A stretch of 64,000 nucleotides of DNA from Ahrensia kielensis DSM 5890 (GCF_000374465.1 NZ_KB894528.1:671127-735126); one strand, 5' to 3'; shown: positions 12,109 to 22,935, counted from the first letter of the stretch. Notes: generated by a model from the sequence alone, not told the origin. Program-made: numbers and translations.

Positions 12109-12249
12109 CGATTTTCCGCTTTCTAATGTTGATGAAGCTCTGCCCGATTTCCAAACTATCCGCAAGCGCATGCACCAATGAACTGACAATTTGAAACTAA
12201 GTTGCTCACCTGCCCGTCTATTCTATAATGATGATAGGAGGAAATGCGA

Positions 12250-12675
12250 ATGATCAGGAATATGTTTCCAAGCGCTTTTTTCGCGCTGGCTTTATTGCTC
12301 ACACCTGCCACGGCAAATGCGCAGTCCGATAATAATGCAGCACGCGGCGTAATCACCAATCAACTGGAAGCATTTATCGCCCGTGATTTTGATCTGGCTT
12401 ATTCATTCGCGTCAGACAATATCAAAGGCATATTCCCAACGGTGGAACAGTTCATGGCGATGGTTGAAGGCGGTTACTTGCCCGTTTTAAGACCCGGCAA
12501 TTATGCCTTTGGAAACACTGAAAATTTAACCGAAGGCCGCATCAAACAAGACTTACTAATCCGCGCACCAGATGGGTCAGATTGGACCGCAATATATTAC
12601 ATGCAGCGACAACCTGACGGTAGCTGGAAAATCGATGCCGTTAATCTGCGCAAAGGCGCAGCTGGCATGACCTAA
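12250..12675 (+). CDS. Exported DUF4864-like protein
   Basis: A protein of about 141 residues with a cleavable signal peptide (hydrophobic SAFFALALLLTPATANAQ, cleavage likely after NAQ). It is followed by a small alpha/beta domain ending in SWKIDAVNLRKGA, similar to DUF4864. The AGGAGG at 12236-12241 is 8 bases from the ATG at 12250 but only 2 from the ATG at 12244, so 12250 is chosen. It is divergent from the VOC gene. Function unknown. Confidence 0.8.
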   Translation: MIRNMFPSAFFALALLLTPATANAQSDNNAARGVITNQLEAFIARDFDLAYSFASDNIKGIFPTVEQFMAMVEGGYLPVLRPGNYAFGNTENLTEGRIKQDLLIRAPDGSDWTAIYYMQRQPDGSWKIDAVNLRKGAAGMT

Positions 12676-12697
12676 ACATCTACTTTAAGTAAGGCAC

Positions 12698-13828
12698 TTA
12701 AAGTGCATCAATATCACCAGCAGCCCAGCGTGCTTCTGTTTCTTCTGCAAATTGCGCAAAATTGTTACTTGATATTGCGTCTCTAATACCCGCCATAAGG
12801 TGTTGATAATATGCAATATTATGCCAACTTAACAACATCATTCCGAGCATTTCGTTCGAGCGAATAAGGTGATGCAAATAAGCGCGTGAATACGTATTTG
12901 ATGCTGTGCAATTGACGCCTTCATCCAAAGGTCGATTGTCTTCGGCATGACGCGCATTCTTCAAGTTCACACGGCCACGTGTTGTAAATGCCAAGCCGTG
13001 ACGACCTGAGCGCGTTGGCATGACACAGTCAAACATATCAACACCGTGGGCAACCGAGCGCAGCAAATCCTGCGGCGTACCAACACCCATCAAATAGCGC
13101 GGTTTTGCAGAAGGCAAAATCGGACAAACAACGTCGAGCATGGACAGCATAACGTCTTGCGGCTCACCAACAGCAAGGCCGCCAATTGAATAACCTTTGA
13201 GGTCCATATCGACCAGCGCCTGTGCAGATTGCTCACGAAGTTTCACATTATCGCCGCCCTGCACAATGCCGAACATCGCTTTGCCCGGCTGGTCACCAAA
13301 GGCGACTTTACACCGTTCTGCCCAGCGCAAAGATAATTCCATCGCGCTTTTCATCGTGTCATGATCGGCAGGCAGCGCCACACATTCATCAAGCTGCATC
13401 TGAATATCAGAACCCAAAAGCCCCTGAATTTCAATCGAGCGCTCCGGTGACATCTCGAACAATTTGCCATCCACATGGCTTTTAAACGTCACGCCCTCTT
13501 CACTCATTTTGCGCAAAGCAGACAGGCTCATCACTTGAAAGCCGCCGCTATCTGTCAGGATTGGACCATCCCATCCGATGAACTTATGCAAGCCCCCAAG
13601 CCGGTCCATACGCTCAGCGCCCGGCCGCAGCATCAAATGATATGTGTTGCCTAAAATAATATCAGCGCCAGCATCTTTAACCTGATTAAGGTAAAGCCCT
13701 TTGACTGTTCCAACCGTACCAACGGGCATAAAGGCCGGCGTTTGAATATCGCCGCGCCCCGTATGAACAGTACCGCGCCGCGCCATGCCATCACTATTGT
13801 GTAGCGTGAAACCAAAATTTTGCGTCAT
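12698..13828 (-). CDS. tgt: tRNA-guanine(34) transglycosylase
   Basis: Tgt (376 residues) exchanges guanine-34 for preQ1 in queuosine tRNAs. The catalytic region is clear ([51 protein letters not shown]). At the usual zinc site before YSRAYLHHL only one cysteine remains (VNCTASNT, where many homologs have three), although the histidine region [12 protein letters not shown] is intact. Its start overlaps the queA stop by 4 bases, so the two are coupled. Confidence 0.95.
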   Translation of the reverse strand: MTQNFGFTLHNSDGMARRGTVHTGRGDIQTPAFMPVGTVGTVKGLYLNQVKDAGADIILGNTYHLMLRPGAERMDRLGGLHKFIGWDGPILTDSGGFQVMSLSALRKMSEEGVTFKSHVDGKLFEMSPERSIEIQGLLGSDIQMQLDECVALPADHDTMKSAMELSLRWAERCKVAFGDQPGKAMFGIVQGGDNVKLREQSAQALVDMDLKGYSIGGLAVGEPQDVMLSMLDVVCPILPSAKPRYLMGVGTPQDLLRSVAHGVDMFDCVMPTRSGRHGLAFTTRGRVNLKNARHAEDNRPLDEGVNCTASNTYSRAYLHHLIRSNEMLGMMLLSWHNIAYYQHLMAGIRDAISSNNFAQFAEETEARWAAGDIDAL

Positions 13829-14883
13829 TCGTCAGAACCTTCAGGAAAAAGCAGGCTTGAATCGCCATAAGAATAAAATCGATAATCATGCGCCTTGGCA
13901 TGCTCGTAAGCTGCACGCATATTTTCATAGCCTGCAAAAGCACTCACAAGCATCATCAAGGTTGAACGCGGCAAATGAAAATTTGTCATCAAAAGATCGA
14001 CAAATTTAAATTTATAGCCAGGCGTTATAAAAATGTCAGTCGCACCGCGCCACGCCTCCAGATTGCCATCCGTTTTAGCCGCACTTTCAAGCAAGCGTAA
14101 TGATGTTGTGCCAACGGCAACAATACGGCCACCGGCCTGTTTAACGGCATTGAGCCGCTCGGCAACATCACCAGTAATCGTGCCAATTTCTGAATGCATT
14201 TTATGGTCTTTTGTATCATCTACTTTGACAGGTAAAAATGTTCCTGCGCCAACGTGAAGCGTTACGAATTCACGCCCGATACCAGCCTTGTCCAATGCAG
14301 CAAAAAGTTCGTCGGTAAAATGCAATCCGGCAGTGGGCGCAGCCACAGCGCCATTTTCGCGCGCATAAATTGTCTGATAATCTTTTAAATCTCGACCATC
14401 ATCTTCGCGCTTTGCGGCGATATAGGGTGGAAGCGGCACATGGCCCACGGCCATGATTGCTATATCAAGATCCGGTCCGCTGCAATTAAACACAAGGCGC
14501 ACTTCACCGCCATCTAACTTTTCAGCAATATGTGCATTCAGTTCAGAACCAAAAGTAACAAGATCGCCCACACGCAGCTTTTTTGCGCCTTTAGCAAAAG
14601 CATTCCAGCTATCGGGCGCACCGCGCAAATGAAGCGTAAAGCCAACTTCAGAGCCGGGAGCACCGTCGCGCTCACGGATACCATTAAGCTGCGCAGGAAT
14701 GACTTTCGTGTCGTTGAAAACAAGGCAGTCACCGGCCTTTAAAAACTGAACCAGTCCGCTGACTTGCGAATCTGTGCGGCCTGATGGTTTGACCACAAGC
14801 AATTTTGCACTGTCACGCGGCTCAGCTGGGCGCAGCGCAATATGCTTTTCAGGAAGCTCGAAATCAAAATCATCTACGCGCAT
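13825..14883 (-). CDS. queA: S-adenosylmethionine:tRNA ribosyltransferase-isomerase
   Basis: QueA makes epoxyqueuosine from preQ1-modified tRNA. The protein begins [19 protein letters not shown], the standard family start, giving 352 residues. The longer frame from 14919 adds unrelated residues and is rejected. Conserved blocks [14 protein letters not shown] and [20 protein letters not shown] are present. It is followed by tgt with a 4-base overlap, a queuosine operon. Confidence 0.95.
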   Translation of the reverse strand: MRVDDFDFELPEKHIALRPAEPRDSAKLLVVKPSGRTDSQVSGLVQFLKAGDCLVFNDTKVIPAQLNGIRERDGAPGSEVGFTLHLRGAPDSWNAFAKGAKKLRVGDLVTFGSELNAHIAEKLDGGEVRLVFNCSGPDLDIAIMAVGHVPLPPYIAAKREDDGRDLKDYQTIYARENGAVAAPTAGLHFTDELFAALDKAGIGREFVTLHVGAGTFLPVKVDDTKDHKMHSEIGTITGDVAERLNAVKQAGGRIVAVGTTSLRLLESAAKTDGNLEAWRGATDIFITPGYKFKFVDLLMTNFHLPRSTLMMLVSAFAGYENMRAAYEHAKAHDYRFYSYGDSSLLFPEGSDE

Positions 14884-14902
14884 TAGGCAAGTCCACACAT
14901 GC

Positions 14903-14932
14903 AAAAGGCAGGCCATCACCTGAAGGCCTGCC
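14903..14932 (-). terminator. Probable intrinsic terminator after the cytoplasmic cyclophilin gene
   Basis: Arms GGCAGGCC (14907-14914) and GGCCTGCC (14925-14932) form an 8-base-pair hairpin with a 10-base loop. Read on the minus strand it is followed by TTTT. It lies between the cyclophilin stop and the queA start. Confidence 0.55.
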
Positions 14933-14955
14933 CATTAAGCTATTATAGTAGTCGC

Positions 14956-15462
14956 TTACAAATCAGCCGCAATTTTCGCTGTTGTAATTGAATCAGGCAT
15001 TTGAACCGGTTCACCGCGTTTTAGCTGGTCAACATTGTCCATACCTTCGGTGACTTGGCCCCAAACAGTATATTGCTTGTTCAAGAAGCTAGCATCATCA
15101 AAAACGATGAAGAACTGTGAGTTTGCAGAATTTGGGTTCTGCGCACGCGCCATAGAACAAGCACCGCGGCCATGATTTTCGTCAGAAAATTCTTGTGCAA
15201 GATCAGGCTTGTCTGAACCACCCATGCCAGCACGGTTAGCATCAAATGATGCGCCACCCTGTTTGCCGAATTTAACATCGCCAGTTTGTGCCATGAAGCC
15301 ATCAATAACGCGGTGGAACACCACACCATTATACTCACCTGCACGGGCAAGTTCTTTGATACGCGCAACATGGTTAGGCGCCAAATCAGGACGCATTTCA
15401 ATAACAACTTCACCCTTAGTTGTATCAAGGATGAGTGTATTTTCTGGATCTTTATAAGCCAA
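14956..15462 (-). CDS. Cytoplasmic cyclophilin-type peptidyl-prolyl isomerase
   Basis: A 168-residue cyclophilin without a signal peptide. The active-site arginine motif VVFHRVIDGFMAQTGD and QNPNSANSQFFIVF are intact, so it should isomerise Xaa-Pro bonds. It is the paralogue of the exported cyclophilin encoded 49 bases upstream on the same strand; the two differ mainly in the N-terminus and a loop after the first motif. Confidence 0.93.
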   Translation of the reverse strand: MAYKDPENTLILDTTKGEVVIEMRPDLAPNHVARIKELARAGEYNGVVFHRVIDGFMAQTGDVKFGKQGGASFDANRAGMGGSDKPDLAQEFSDENHGRGACSMARAQNPNSANSQFFIVFDDASFLNKQYTVWGQVTEGMDNVDQLKRGEPVQMPDSITTAKIAADL

Positions 15463-15511
15463 ATTTTATTCCTTCGTTTTGGGATATGAAAACATTCGTG
15501 ACATGTCCCTA

Positions 15512-16096
15512 TTATTTGTCGGCGGCAATCTCAACCTTGATCATGCGATCTGGACCAGAAACTGAGCCCGATTGACCAGAACCACGTTTGATTTCGTCCA
15601 CAAACTCCATTCCGCTCTCAACTTCACCAACAACTGTGTACTGACCATTGAGAAAGTCACCATCGGCGAACATGATAAAGAACTGCGAATTGGCAGAGTT
15701 CGGGTTCTGTGATCGTGCCATGCCTACAACACCGCGCTTGAAATGCGTGTCTGTGAACTCGGCATCAATATCGTCAAGCTTAGAACCACCAGTGCCCGCA
15801 CGATCCGCGCTATAACCATCTTCCATATCGCCGAACTGAACATCGCCCGTTTGCGCCATGAAGCCTTCAATCACGCGGTGGAAAGCCACATTGTCATACT
15901 CACCAGCGCGCGCGAGCTTTTTAATTTGCTCAACATGTTTTGGAGCAAGGTCTGGACGCAAAGCAACAACCACTTCGCCCGATTTAAGGGTGATAACCAT
16001 TGTGTTTTCTGGTTCAGCGGCAAAAGCAGCAATTGTGGATGCCGCAGCAATTGTAATTGCGGCCAGTGCGCCACCAATGAATTTTCCTAAACGCAT
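15512..16096 (-). CDS. Periplasmic cyclophilin-type peptidyl-prolyl isomerase
   Basis: A 194-residue cyclophilin with a signal peptide (MRLGKFIGGALAAITIAAAS, cleavage probably at AFA before AEPE), so it acts in the periplasm. The catalytic motif is VAFHRVIEGFMAQTGD, and QNPNSANSQFFIMF follows. The start at 16096 is chosen because it begins a proper signal sequence; the longer frame to 16165 does not. It lies 13 bases downstream of coaD. Confidence 0.92.
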   Translation of the reverse strand: MRLGKFIGGALAAITIAAASTIAAFAAEPENTMVITLKSGEVVVALRPDLAPKHVEQIKKLARAGEYDNVAFHRVIEGFMAQTGDVQFGDMEDGYSADRAGTGGSKLDDIDAEFTDTHFKRGVVGMARSQNPNSANSQFFIMFADGDFLNGQYTVVGEVESGMEFVDEIKRGSGQSGSVSGPDRMIKVEIAADK

Positions 16097-16109
16097 AAAA
16101 ATATCCTGT

Positions 16110-16604
16110 TTATTTGAGTTTTTTGAGCGCCTGCAACACTGGCGCCGGTACAAATGACGACACATCGCCGCCCATGACTGCGATCTGCCGCACTAATGTG
16201 GCACTGATCGGGCGTGTCTCAACTGTTGCAGGAATAAATATTGTTTGAATATCCGGTGCGAGCTGCGCATTCATGCCTGCCATCTGCATTTCATAATCAA
16301 AATCAGAAGCATCGCGCAGACCGCGCACAATGGCTTTTGCATCCGCTTTTCGAGCGGCATCAACCACCAAACCGTCAAATGCAACAATTGTTACACAGCT
16401 CGGATCGAGCGCTGAATCGCTCAGCGATTGCTCAATAAGAGCTTTGCGCTGATCAAAATCAAACATGCCTTTTTTAACAGCATGAACGCCAATACCAATG
16501 ACAACGCGGTCAAATGATGTGAGTGCGCCTTCCAAAACAGCCATATGGCCGTTGGTAATAGGATCGAAGGAACCTGAATAAAAACCGATACTAAGCTTTG
16601 TCAT
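16110..16604 (-). CDS. coaD: Phosphopantetheine adenylyltransferase
   Basis: CoaD (164 residues) transfers AMP to 4'-phosphopantetheine in coenzyme A synthesis. The nucleotidyltransferase signature GSFDPITNGH (T/HxGH box), the RGLRDASDFDYE substrate loop and the ISATLVRQ phosphate-binding segment are all present. It is followed by the two cyclophilin genes on the same strand, a common alphaproteobacterial arrangement. Confidence 0.96.
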   Translation of the reverse strand: MTKLSIGFYSGSFDPITNGHMAVLEGALTSFDRVVIGIGVHAVKKGMFDFDQRKALIEQSLSDSALDPSCVTIVAFDGLVVDAARKADAKAIVRGLRDASDFDYEMQMAGMNAQLAPDIQTIFIPATVETRPISATLVRQIAVMGGDVSSFVPAPVLQALKKLK

Positions 16605-16647
16605 GATTTTGATTTATCCGTATTTCAGCTGGCTTGAAAGTCGTAAA

Positions 16648-17055
16648 TCAATCGCCTTCGCATAAAACAGGATAAACTGCTTTACCGATACGCAATATTC
16701 CGGCTTCGCCATATTCATCTGCGGTCGAAACACGCACCGTGCGCAATGAAATAAGAACAACATCAACACTATCATCGGTGAAATCAACCAGCATGCGTTT
16801 ATCATCCTGAAATGCTTGCCCAACAATGATCGTTGTGCCTTCACCTTCAGTCGTGGACCATGTTCTGCCAAAAGCGGTCACCCGCGCAGACAAAACAGAC
16901 AGCACATCCAAACGCCCTACATTCATAGATATTTCACCGCTTCGCCCATCAACCGCGCGGCACTCAATATTGGCCGATGCAGACGCAGAGAAAGTAAAAA
17001 GGCCTGCAAAAACAGTCAGGAAGAAAAGCTGTAAACTGGCTCGTTTTAATAACAT
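16648..17055 (-). CDS. Exported protein of unknown function
   Basis: A 135-residue protein with a signal peptide (LQLFFLTVFAGLFTFSASAS, cleavage near ASA) and a beta-rich mature part of about 105 residues. The mature part has two cysteines (IECRAV and PVLCEGD) that could form a disulfide. No family recognised. It is 43 bases upstream of coaD on the same strand. The coding pattern and a GGAGG-like site just upstream (GAGGCCTC near 17056-17063) support it. Confidence 0.65.
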   Translation of the reverse strand: MLLKRASLQLFFLTVFAGLFTFSASASANIECRAVDGRSGEISMNVGRLDVLSVLSARVTAFGRTWSTTEGEGTTIIVGQAFQDDKRMLVDFTDDSVDVVLISLRTVRVSTADEYGEAGILRIGKAVYPVLCEGD

Positions 17056-17205
17056 TGAGGCCTCCTCACAGGCTGAACACGCATCTGTGTACGTAAATGA
17101 TGCAACTTTAAATCACATCCCGCGTTATATCAGCAAGTCAACAAATGCACCGCACGAGACTCCAGCAGTTGCGGCGCGCAAAACAAGTAAGAATAGGAAC
17201 GCAAA

Positions 17206-17304
17206 ATGTTCGCACTTTATACCGCCGCTTTCGCAATCGCACTTTTAACAATCACAAGCGGTTTGTCCGCTGCTCTTTTGATACGTCAAGAACAATCGAA
17301 ATAA
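17206..17304 (+). CDS. Possible 32-residue hydrophobic small protein
   Basis: An ATG at 17206, preceded by AGGAA about 7 bases upstream, opens a 32-codon frame. It encodes a hydrophobic segment (about residues 8-27) and a polar tail RQEQSK. It ends 1 base before the converging lysE-like relic. It could be a small membrane protein or chance; there is no homologous family I recognise. Confidence 0.3.
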   Translation: MFALYTAAFAIALLTITSGLSAALLIRQEQSK

Positions 17305-17305
17305 C

Positions 17306-17932
17306 TTAAGCGCGCTTTGTTAGAGCCAACCAAATACCGGCGCCAATAAGCGCAGTGCCTGATATGCGTTCAATCAAACGAATATTGGACTGTGTAAGCC
17401 AGCTTCCCGTTCTGCCAGCGGCAAGCGCATAAATCCCGTCACCAACGGCACCGATAATCATAAAAATACCGCCCAGTATAATTGTTTGAACAGAGGCATT
17501 GCCTTCCGCGACAATAAATTGCGGAATAAATGCGCCAAAGAAGAACAGTGCTTTAGGGTTTGACCAGATTACAAAAAATCCTTGCCAAAAATAGCCGTTC
17601 ATTGAATGTTTCTTTGTGCGCATCTCATTAGGGTTTGCTAATGCGCCGTTTGAACGCCACATCATGATACCCAGATAGATGAGATAAGCTGCCCCGAACA
17701 GCTTCACATAATCGAAGATCTCACCCATTATAGAGACGACGGCCTGCAAACCGAAGGCAAGTACGCCGATCATAATCGCTAGGCCAAACTGCGTGCCAGC
17801 AATATTCATAAAGCCAGCTTTAGAGCCTGACCGTAGCGAGTTAGCGATAATCACCGTAACCGTCGGGCCAGGCACGACAACAATTGCTGCTCAGGCAAGA
17901 ACAAAAGTCCAAAGCACTGCTGCATCAATCAT
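17306..17932 (-). pseudogene. LysE-family transporter gene interrupted by a stop codon
   Basis: The frame from ATG 17932 reads [13 protein letters not shown], then TGA (17893-17891, codon 14), then AAIVVVPGPTVTVIIANS and a normal LysE/RhtB six-helix amino-acid exporter to 17306. Everything after the stop is intact, so a single base change (for example TCA to TGA) broke it recently, or it is a sequencing error. A GTG at 17875 could restart a protein lacking most of helix 1. The ATG overlaps the gyrA stop (TAATG), implying coupled translation with gyrA. Confidence 0.8.
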
Positions 17933-20778
17933 TAGTCATCATCACCAGGCAAAGCTTCATCCGGCAAATCTGTATCACCTTCAACAGCACCGCCTGAACC
18001 ACCTTCAGGCAAAACGATACCTTCAATAGCTTCAATGCCTTCACCGTCTTCGGCTTCATCATCAGCAGGTTCAGAGATACGTTCGACCGAAACCACACGC
18101 TCACCATCGCGCGTTTTGAAGATCGTAACGCCCTTAGTTGAACGGCTCGCAAAGCGTATTCCCTCAACCGGCACACGAATAACCTGCCCATTGTTCGACA
18201 CCAGCATAATCTGGTCATCGCTATCAACAGGGAAAGTCGCAACCAATTGGCCAATCTCTTTGGTCTTGGATGTGTCGGTTGCTTTAATGCCTTTGCCGCC
18301 ACGTCCTGAAACACGGAAATCATAAGAAGAAGAGCGCTTGCCATAACCAAATTCAGAGATGGTCAACACAAATTGTTCGCGTGCTGCAAGTTCATCCAAA
18401 CGTTCAGGTGAAAGTTCAGCCGCAACTGTATTTTCTTCATCATCAGAAGTACTTACAGCCACATCCTCATCTTCTACATCCGCACGGCGAAGCGCCGCTG
18501 CATGTTTCAGATAACCAGCACGTTCCTGTGCACTTGCGTCCACATGACCAAGAATGGACATTGAAATCACATTGTCACCATTGGCAATATTCATGCCGCG
18601 CACGCCTGTCGAATTACGCCCTGCAAACACCCGAATATCGGTGACAGCAAAACGAATACACTGGCCGAGCGCGGTTGTCATAAGCACATCATCATCTTCA
18701 GAACAGGTCTGAACAGATAGAATTTCGTCGCCTGACCCTTCTTCAAATTTCATCGCAATTTTGCCGTTACGATTAACCTGAACAAAGTCAGACAATTTGT
18801 TTCGGCGCACAGTGCCGCGCGTTGTCGCGAACATAACGTCCAACTCAGCCCAGCTTTCCTCATCCTCAGGAAGCGGCATAATGGAAGTGATACGTTCATT
18901 AGCCTCAAGCGGCAGCATATTACGCAAGAATTTACCGCGCGATGTTGGCGTACCTATCGGCAAGCGCCATACTTTTTCTTTATAGACGATGCCGCGCGAC
19001 GAGAAGAACAAGATCGGCGTATGGGTATTGGCAACGAACAAACGTGTTACGAAATCTTCGTCCTTGGTTGCCATGCCAGAGCGACCCTTACCGCCACGGC
19101 GCTGTGCACGATACGTATCGAGCGGAACGCGCTTGATATATCCTTCATGACTGAATGTGACGACCATTTCTTCACGGGCGATGAGGTCTTCATCGTCCAT
19201 GTCCGGACCGCCTTCAGCTAAAACCGTGCGGCGCGGCGTACCAAACTCTTCTTTAACGGCAGCAAGTTCTTCCTTGACGATATCTTGAATGCGCTGACGT
19301 GATGCCAGAATTTCAAGATATTCTTTAATCTCGCCGCCAATCGTGTTCAATTCATCGGCAATCTCATCACGTCCAAGCGCAGTAAGGCGTGCAAGGCGTA
19401 ATTCGAGAATGGCGCGTGCCTGCTCTTCTGAAAGGAAATAAGTTCCATCTTCATTGAGCTTATGGCGTGGGTCAGCAATCAGTTCCACCAAAGGAGCAAC
19501 ATCTTTTGCAGGCCAACGACGTTCCATCAATTGTTCACGCGCCGTCGCCGGATTTGGCGCAACGCGAATAAGATGGATAATTTCGTCAATATTGGCCACA
19601 GCAATCGCCAAACCAACCAAGACATGAGCACGATCACGCGCTTTACGCAGCAAGAACTTGGTACGGCGCTGAACAACAACTTCGCGGAATGCTACAAACG
19701 CGCGTAGCATATCCATAATATTCATAAGTTCTGGCTTGCCGCCGTTCAGTGCAACCATATTGGCGCCGAACGAAGTCTGCAGCGGTGTATAGCGGTAAAG
19801 CTGGTTCAAAACCACTTCCGCATTAGCATCGCGCTTGATCTCAACAACCACGCGGTATCCCGTACGGTCAGATTCATCGCGCAGATCAGAAATACCTTCC
19901 ACGCGCTTATCGCGCACGAGGTCAGCCATTTTTTCAATCATGGTCGCTTTATTGACCTGATATGGCACCTCAGTAATGATAATTGCTTCGCGGTCGTTCG
20001 GGCGCTGTTCAATTTCAGCTTTACCACGCATGATAATCGAACCGCGGCCTGTCTCATAAGCAGACTGAATACCAGAACGTCCAAGCACCATAGCACCGGT
20101 CGGAAAGTCCGGCCCTGGCACATGCTGCATCATTTCCGGCAAAGTGATTGCCGGATTGTCGATCATCGCGATACAACCATCAACCAATTCGCCCAGATTG
20201 TGCGGCGGGATATTGGTCGCCATGCCAACAGCAATACCGCCAGAACCATTGACCAACAGATTTGGAAAGCGCGCAGGCAAAACCTTAGGCTCTTCACGTG
20301 AGCCATCATAGTTATCTTGAAAGTCGACAGTATCCTTGTCGATATCTTCAAGTAGCTCATGCGCAACCTTTTGAAGCCGCGATTCTGTGTAACGCATCGC
20401 TGCAGGTGGATCGCCGTCAATCGAGCCAAAGTTACCCTGCCCGTCGACAAGCGGCACACGCAAAGACCAATCCTGTGCCATACGCACGAGCGAATCGTAA
20501 ATCGCACTGTCGCCATGGGGGTGGAAGTTACCCATCACGTCACCGACGATTTTCGACGATTTCACATATTTGCGGTTCCAGTGATAACCACTGTCATGCA
20601 TTGCATAGAGAATACGGCGGTGGACAGGCTTCAAGCCATCGCGCACATCGGGAAGCGCACGAGACACGATTACGCTCATTGCATAATCGAGATAGGAGCG
20701 CTGCATTTCCTCTATAATAGAGATAGGTTCAATGCCGGAATTTCCGCCGTTGCCATCTATCGGTGTTTTGTCGTTCAA
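17932..20778 (-). CDS. gyrA: DNA gyrase subunit A
   Basis: GyrA (948 residues) breaks and rejoins DNA during negative supercoiling. The catalytic tyrosine lies in [13 protein letters not shown]. The quinolone-determining region reads [17 protein letters not shown], keeping the serine and aspartate of the drug-sensitive form. The C-terminal pinwheel domain has the GyrA box QRRGGKG and an acidic insertion typical of alphaproteobacteria. The lysE-like relic overlaps its stop codon. Confidence 0.97.
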   Translation of the reverse strand: MNDKTPIDGNGGNSGIEPISIIEEMQRSYLDYAMSVIVSRALPDVRDGLKPVHRRILYAMHDSGYHWNRKYVKSSKIVGDVMGNFHPHGDSAIYDSLVRMAQDWSLRVPLVDGQGNFGSIDGDPPAAMRYTESRLQKVAHELLEDIDKDTVDFQDNYDGSREEPKVLPARFPNLLVNGSGGIAVGMATNIPPHNLGELVDGCIAMIDNPAITLPEMMQHVPGPDFPTGAMVLGRSGIQSAYETGRGSIIMRGKAEIEQRPNDREAIIITEVPYQVNKATMIEKMADLVRDKRVEGISDLRDESDRTGYRVVVEIKRDANAEVVLNQLYRYTPLQTSFGANMVALNGGKPELMNIMDMLRAFVAFREVVVQRRTKFLLRKARDRAHVLVGLAIAVANIDEIIHLIRVAPNPATAREQLMERRWPAKDVAPLVELIADPRHKLNEDGTYFLSEEQARAILELRLARLTALGRDEIADELNTIGGEIKEYLEILASRQRIQDIVKEELAAVKEEFGTPRRTVLAEGGPDMDDEDLIAREEMVVTFSHEGYIKRVPLDTYRAQRRGGKGRSGMATKDEDFVTRLFVANTHTPILFFSSRGIVYKEKVWRLPIGTPTSRGKFLRNMLPLEANERITSIMPLPEDEESWAELDVMFATTRGTVRRNKLSDFVQVNRNGKIAMKFEEGSGDEILSVQTCSEDDDVLMTTALGQCIRFAVTDIRVFAGRNSTGVRGMNIANGDNVISMSILGHVDASAQERAGYLKHAAALRRADVEDEDVAVSTSDDEENTVAAELSPERLDELAAREQFVLTISEFGYGKRSSSYDFRVSGRGGKGIKATDTSKTKEIGQLVATFPVDSDDQIMLVSNNGQVIRVPVEGIRFASRSTKGVTIFKTRDGERVVSVERISEPADDEAEDGEGIEAIEGIVLPEGGSGGAVEGDTDLPDEALPGDDD

Positions 20779-21110
20779 AACTAGCCACTTTCAATTCAGA
20801 ATCAATTGAGTAAGGTTAGCCCGTTTACACCAAACATCCAAGGTTTACGGGCATTTATCCACCATTCAACACGTCATCGCGCACGATGGATGACAGCCAC
20901 GCTGCTTAAATGCTCTTTCTAAAGCAATGTTGGACCAAACTCGCGGTTAAACAGCAGGTAAATGGCTCTATCACCGACCTTATCAAACAATCTGATGCCG
21001 GATTGTTTAGACGATTTTATTAGAGCGGTAGAATTTCACCAGATTTGCCGATACACATAGCTGTCGACTATATATTGACGCATCAAGATTCCGCTGACTA
21101 TAGGCCCGCT
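20779..21110. other. Intergenic region between divergent gyrA and marC
   Basis: About 330 bases without a convincing gene. It must hold the promoters of gyrA (minus strand) and marC (plus strand). A short inverted pair occurs around 20983-21010 (AAACAATC... and ...GATTGTTT). No RNA gene or operator was recognised. Confidence 0.5.
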
Positions 21111-21737
21111 ATGAACTTAGACCTAATTGTAAATGCTGTCGTGACATTGCTTGTTACGATCGACCCAGCAGGCCTAGCGCCCTTATTTCTAGCTGTAACC
21201 GGTGGCATGGACACCGCACAGCGCAAACAAGTGGCCATGCGCGCATGTCTTATGGGGTTTGGCATTCTGGTTGTATTTGTCGTTGCTGGATCTGGCATTC
21301 TAACACTTTTCGGCATTACGCTTCCTGCATTCCGCGTCGCTGGCGGTCTGCTGCTCTTCTGGATTGCGTTTGAAATGATTTTCGAGAAACGACAGGAACG
21401 GCATGAAGAAACCGCTCAAAAGGCGATTACGGCCGATCAGGTGCGCTCTGTTGCCGTGTTTCCGCTTGCTATTCCGCTTCTGGCAGGTCCGGGCGCAATT
21501 TCAGCTGGCATTCTATTGTCGAACGATTTTTCCTCACCTGCCTTACGCGCAGGCCTCATTTTAATTATCGGCCTGATAATTCTTGTGACCTATTTGGTTT
21601 TTCTTGTAGCGGAAAAAGTAGACAAATTGCTTGGTGAAACAGGCCGCTCGGTGCTCACCCGTCTTTTGGGTGTAATCCTGTCTGCGCTAGCAGTACAGTT
21701 TGTTGCCGATGGCATTAAAGCGATTGTGGCAAGCTAA
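21111..21737 (+). CDS. MarC-family integral membrane protein
   Basis: A 208-residue, six-helix MarC/UPF0056 protein beginning MNLDLIVNAVVTLLVTIDPA, with the family signature TIDPAGLAPLFL and the conserved PLAIPLLAGPGAI. The earlier in-frame start at 21045 adds 22 non-hydrophobic residues and is not preferred. The molecular function of the family is unsettled. Confidence 0.9.
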   Translation: MNLDLIVNAVVTLLVTIDPAGLAPLFLAVTGGMDTAQRKQVAMRACLMGFGILVVFVVAGSGILTLFGITLPAFRVAGGLLLFWIAFEMIFEKRQERHEETAQKAITADQVRSVAVFPLAIPLLAGPGAISAGILLSNDFSSPALRAGLILIIGLIILVTYLVFLVAEKVDKLLGETGRSVLTRLLGVILSALAVQFVADGIKAIVAS

Positions 21738-21743
21738 ACAGCC

Positions 21744-22211
21744 CTATCGCTTCAACTCATAAGTGAAAGCATCGCTGCCCCAGCCATGAACCTTATCATG
21801 TGCTTTAACCGTGACAACATTTATAGCCTCATCAATGAGGATACCGCTCTGCGAGCGTGTAAATGGCTGCTCATTGTCATGGGGATGCGCAAGCACACGC
21901 TCGCCAAGCATCGTTCCATCTGGTGCAAACACCGCCCATTTATCGGCGTAATGATCCCATCCGGCATCATCATGTTTGACAGTCACACTAAATCGCCAAG
22001 ATTTATCTGAGCTTTGTGACGCCTCAACATCAACAATATCGGCCTGCCCAGCAATCGCTTGTCCCGCGATTAATATTAATCCCAGCGCAGCAAGAGCGAC
22101 ACCGACGACCAAATCACGCGAGTGCAAACCGACATCGCGCGGAAAAGAAAACCCTCCCGCGCGCACATCAATTTCATTTCTAGGTTTGATTCTAGAACGG
22201 AATTTCGTCAT
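21744..22211 (-). CDS. Membrane-anchored periplasmic protein of unknown function
   Basis: A 155-residue protein with a basic N-terminus, one hydrophobic segment ([20 protein letters not shown], a signal peptide or anchor) and a beta-rich domain. The domain contains [20 protein letters not shown] and ends in [13 protein letters not shown], resembling small exported proteins of Hyphomicrobiales. The chosen start at 22211 overlaps the end of ssb by 20 bases; upstream extension would simply be ssb out of frame. Confidence 0.7.
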   Translation of the reverse strand: MTKFRSRIKPRNEIDVRAGGFSFPRDVGLHSRDLVVGVALAALGLILIAGQAIAGQADIVDVEASQSSDKSWRFSVTVKHDDAGWDHYADKWAVFAPDGTMLGERVLAHPHDNEQPFTRSQSGILIDEAINVVTVKAHDKVHGWGSDAFTYELKR

Positions 22212-22713
22212 CCATATCCCTAGAAAAATCGCCGCCGCCTGATGATTGGCCGCCTTGGTTGCCACCCTGATTACCGCCGCCATAGCCGCTATCATTCGAA
22301 ACATTACGCTGTTGGCCACCGCCTGATTGACCGCCTTGGTAACCGCCGCCGTCGCGCTCATTGCGTCCGTCAAGCATTTGCAACTCGCCGCGATAACGCT
22401 GAAGCACAATCTCCGTCGTGTATTTATCTTGACCGTTTTGATCCTGCCATTTGCGGGTCTGCAAAGCGCCTTCAAGATAAACCTTCGCGCCCTTTTTCAA
22501 ATACTGCTCAGCAACTTTTGCCAGCTGATCATTGAAAATGACGACACGGTGCCATTCGGTGCGCTCTTTACGCTCACCAGAAGCCTTATCACGCCATGAT
22601 TCAGACGTTGCCACCGAAAGGTTGACCACAGGGTCACCACTCGACATACGCTTAACATCTGGATCAGCGCCCAGATTTCCAACCAAAATAACTTTATTCA
22701 CGCTGCCTGCCAT
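22192..22713 (-). CDS. ssb: Single-stranded DNA-binding protein
   Basis: SSB (173 residues): an N-terminal OB fold ([20 protein letters not shown] through EIVLQRYRG), a flexible Gly/Gln-rich linker, and the acidic tip MDDEIPF that recruits partner proteins. The start at 22713 is the conserved family start; the ORF extension to 22794 is not. It is divergent from uvrA across an SOS box. Confidence 0.96.
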   Translation of the reverse strand: MAGSVNKVILVGNLGADPDVKRMSSGDPVVNLSVATSESWRDKASGERKERTEWHRVVIFNDQLAKVAEQYLKKGAKVYLEGALQTRKWQDQNGQDKYTTEIVLQRYRGELQMLDGRNERDGGGYQGGQSGGGQQRNVSNDSGYGGGNQGGNQGGQSSGGGDFSRDMDDEIPF

Positions 22714-22806
22714 TGCAGAAACTCCTACTCGAATTCTTTCTAAACACACTAAAGCATCGAATAGATGCAAAACAGTGACATGTAATCTGTCCACAGACTT
22801 TCATAC

Positions 22807-22821
22807 GTTCTATTTTTGTTC
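22807..22821. promoter_or_regulatory. LexA operator (SOS box)
   Basis: GTTCTATTTTTGTTC matches the alphaproteobacterial LexA site GTTC-N7-GTTC exactly. It lies between the ssb start (22713) and the uvrA start (22936), in position to repress one or both genes until DNA damage. Confidence 0.85.
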
Positions 22822-22935
22822 TATTGAAGCGAAGCGAATCTGTCAAGATTCACTTCATCGACCTCGACACGCCAGCAATACGGCCTACATGGTGGGTGAA
22901 TTCGACTTCATCGAAGCAACAACAGCGATTATAAG

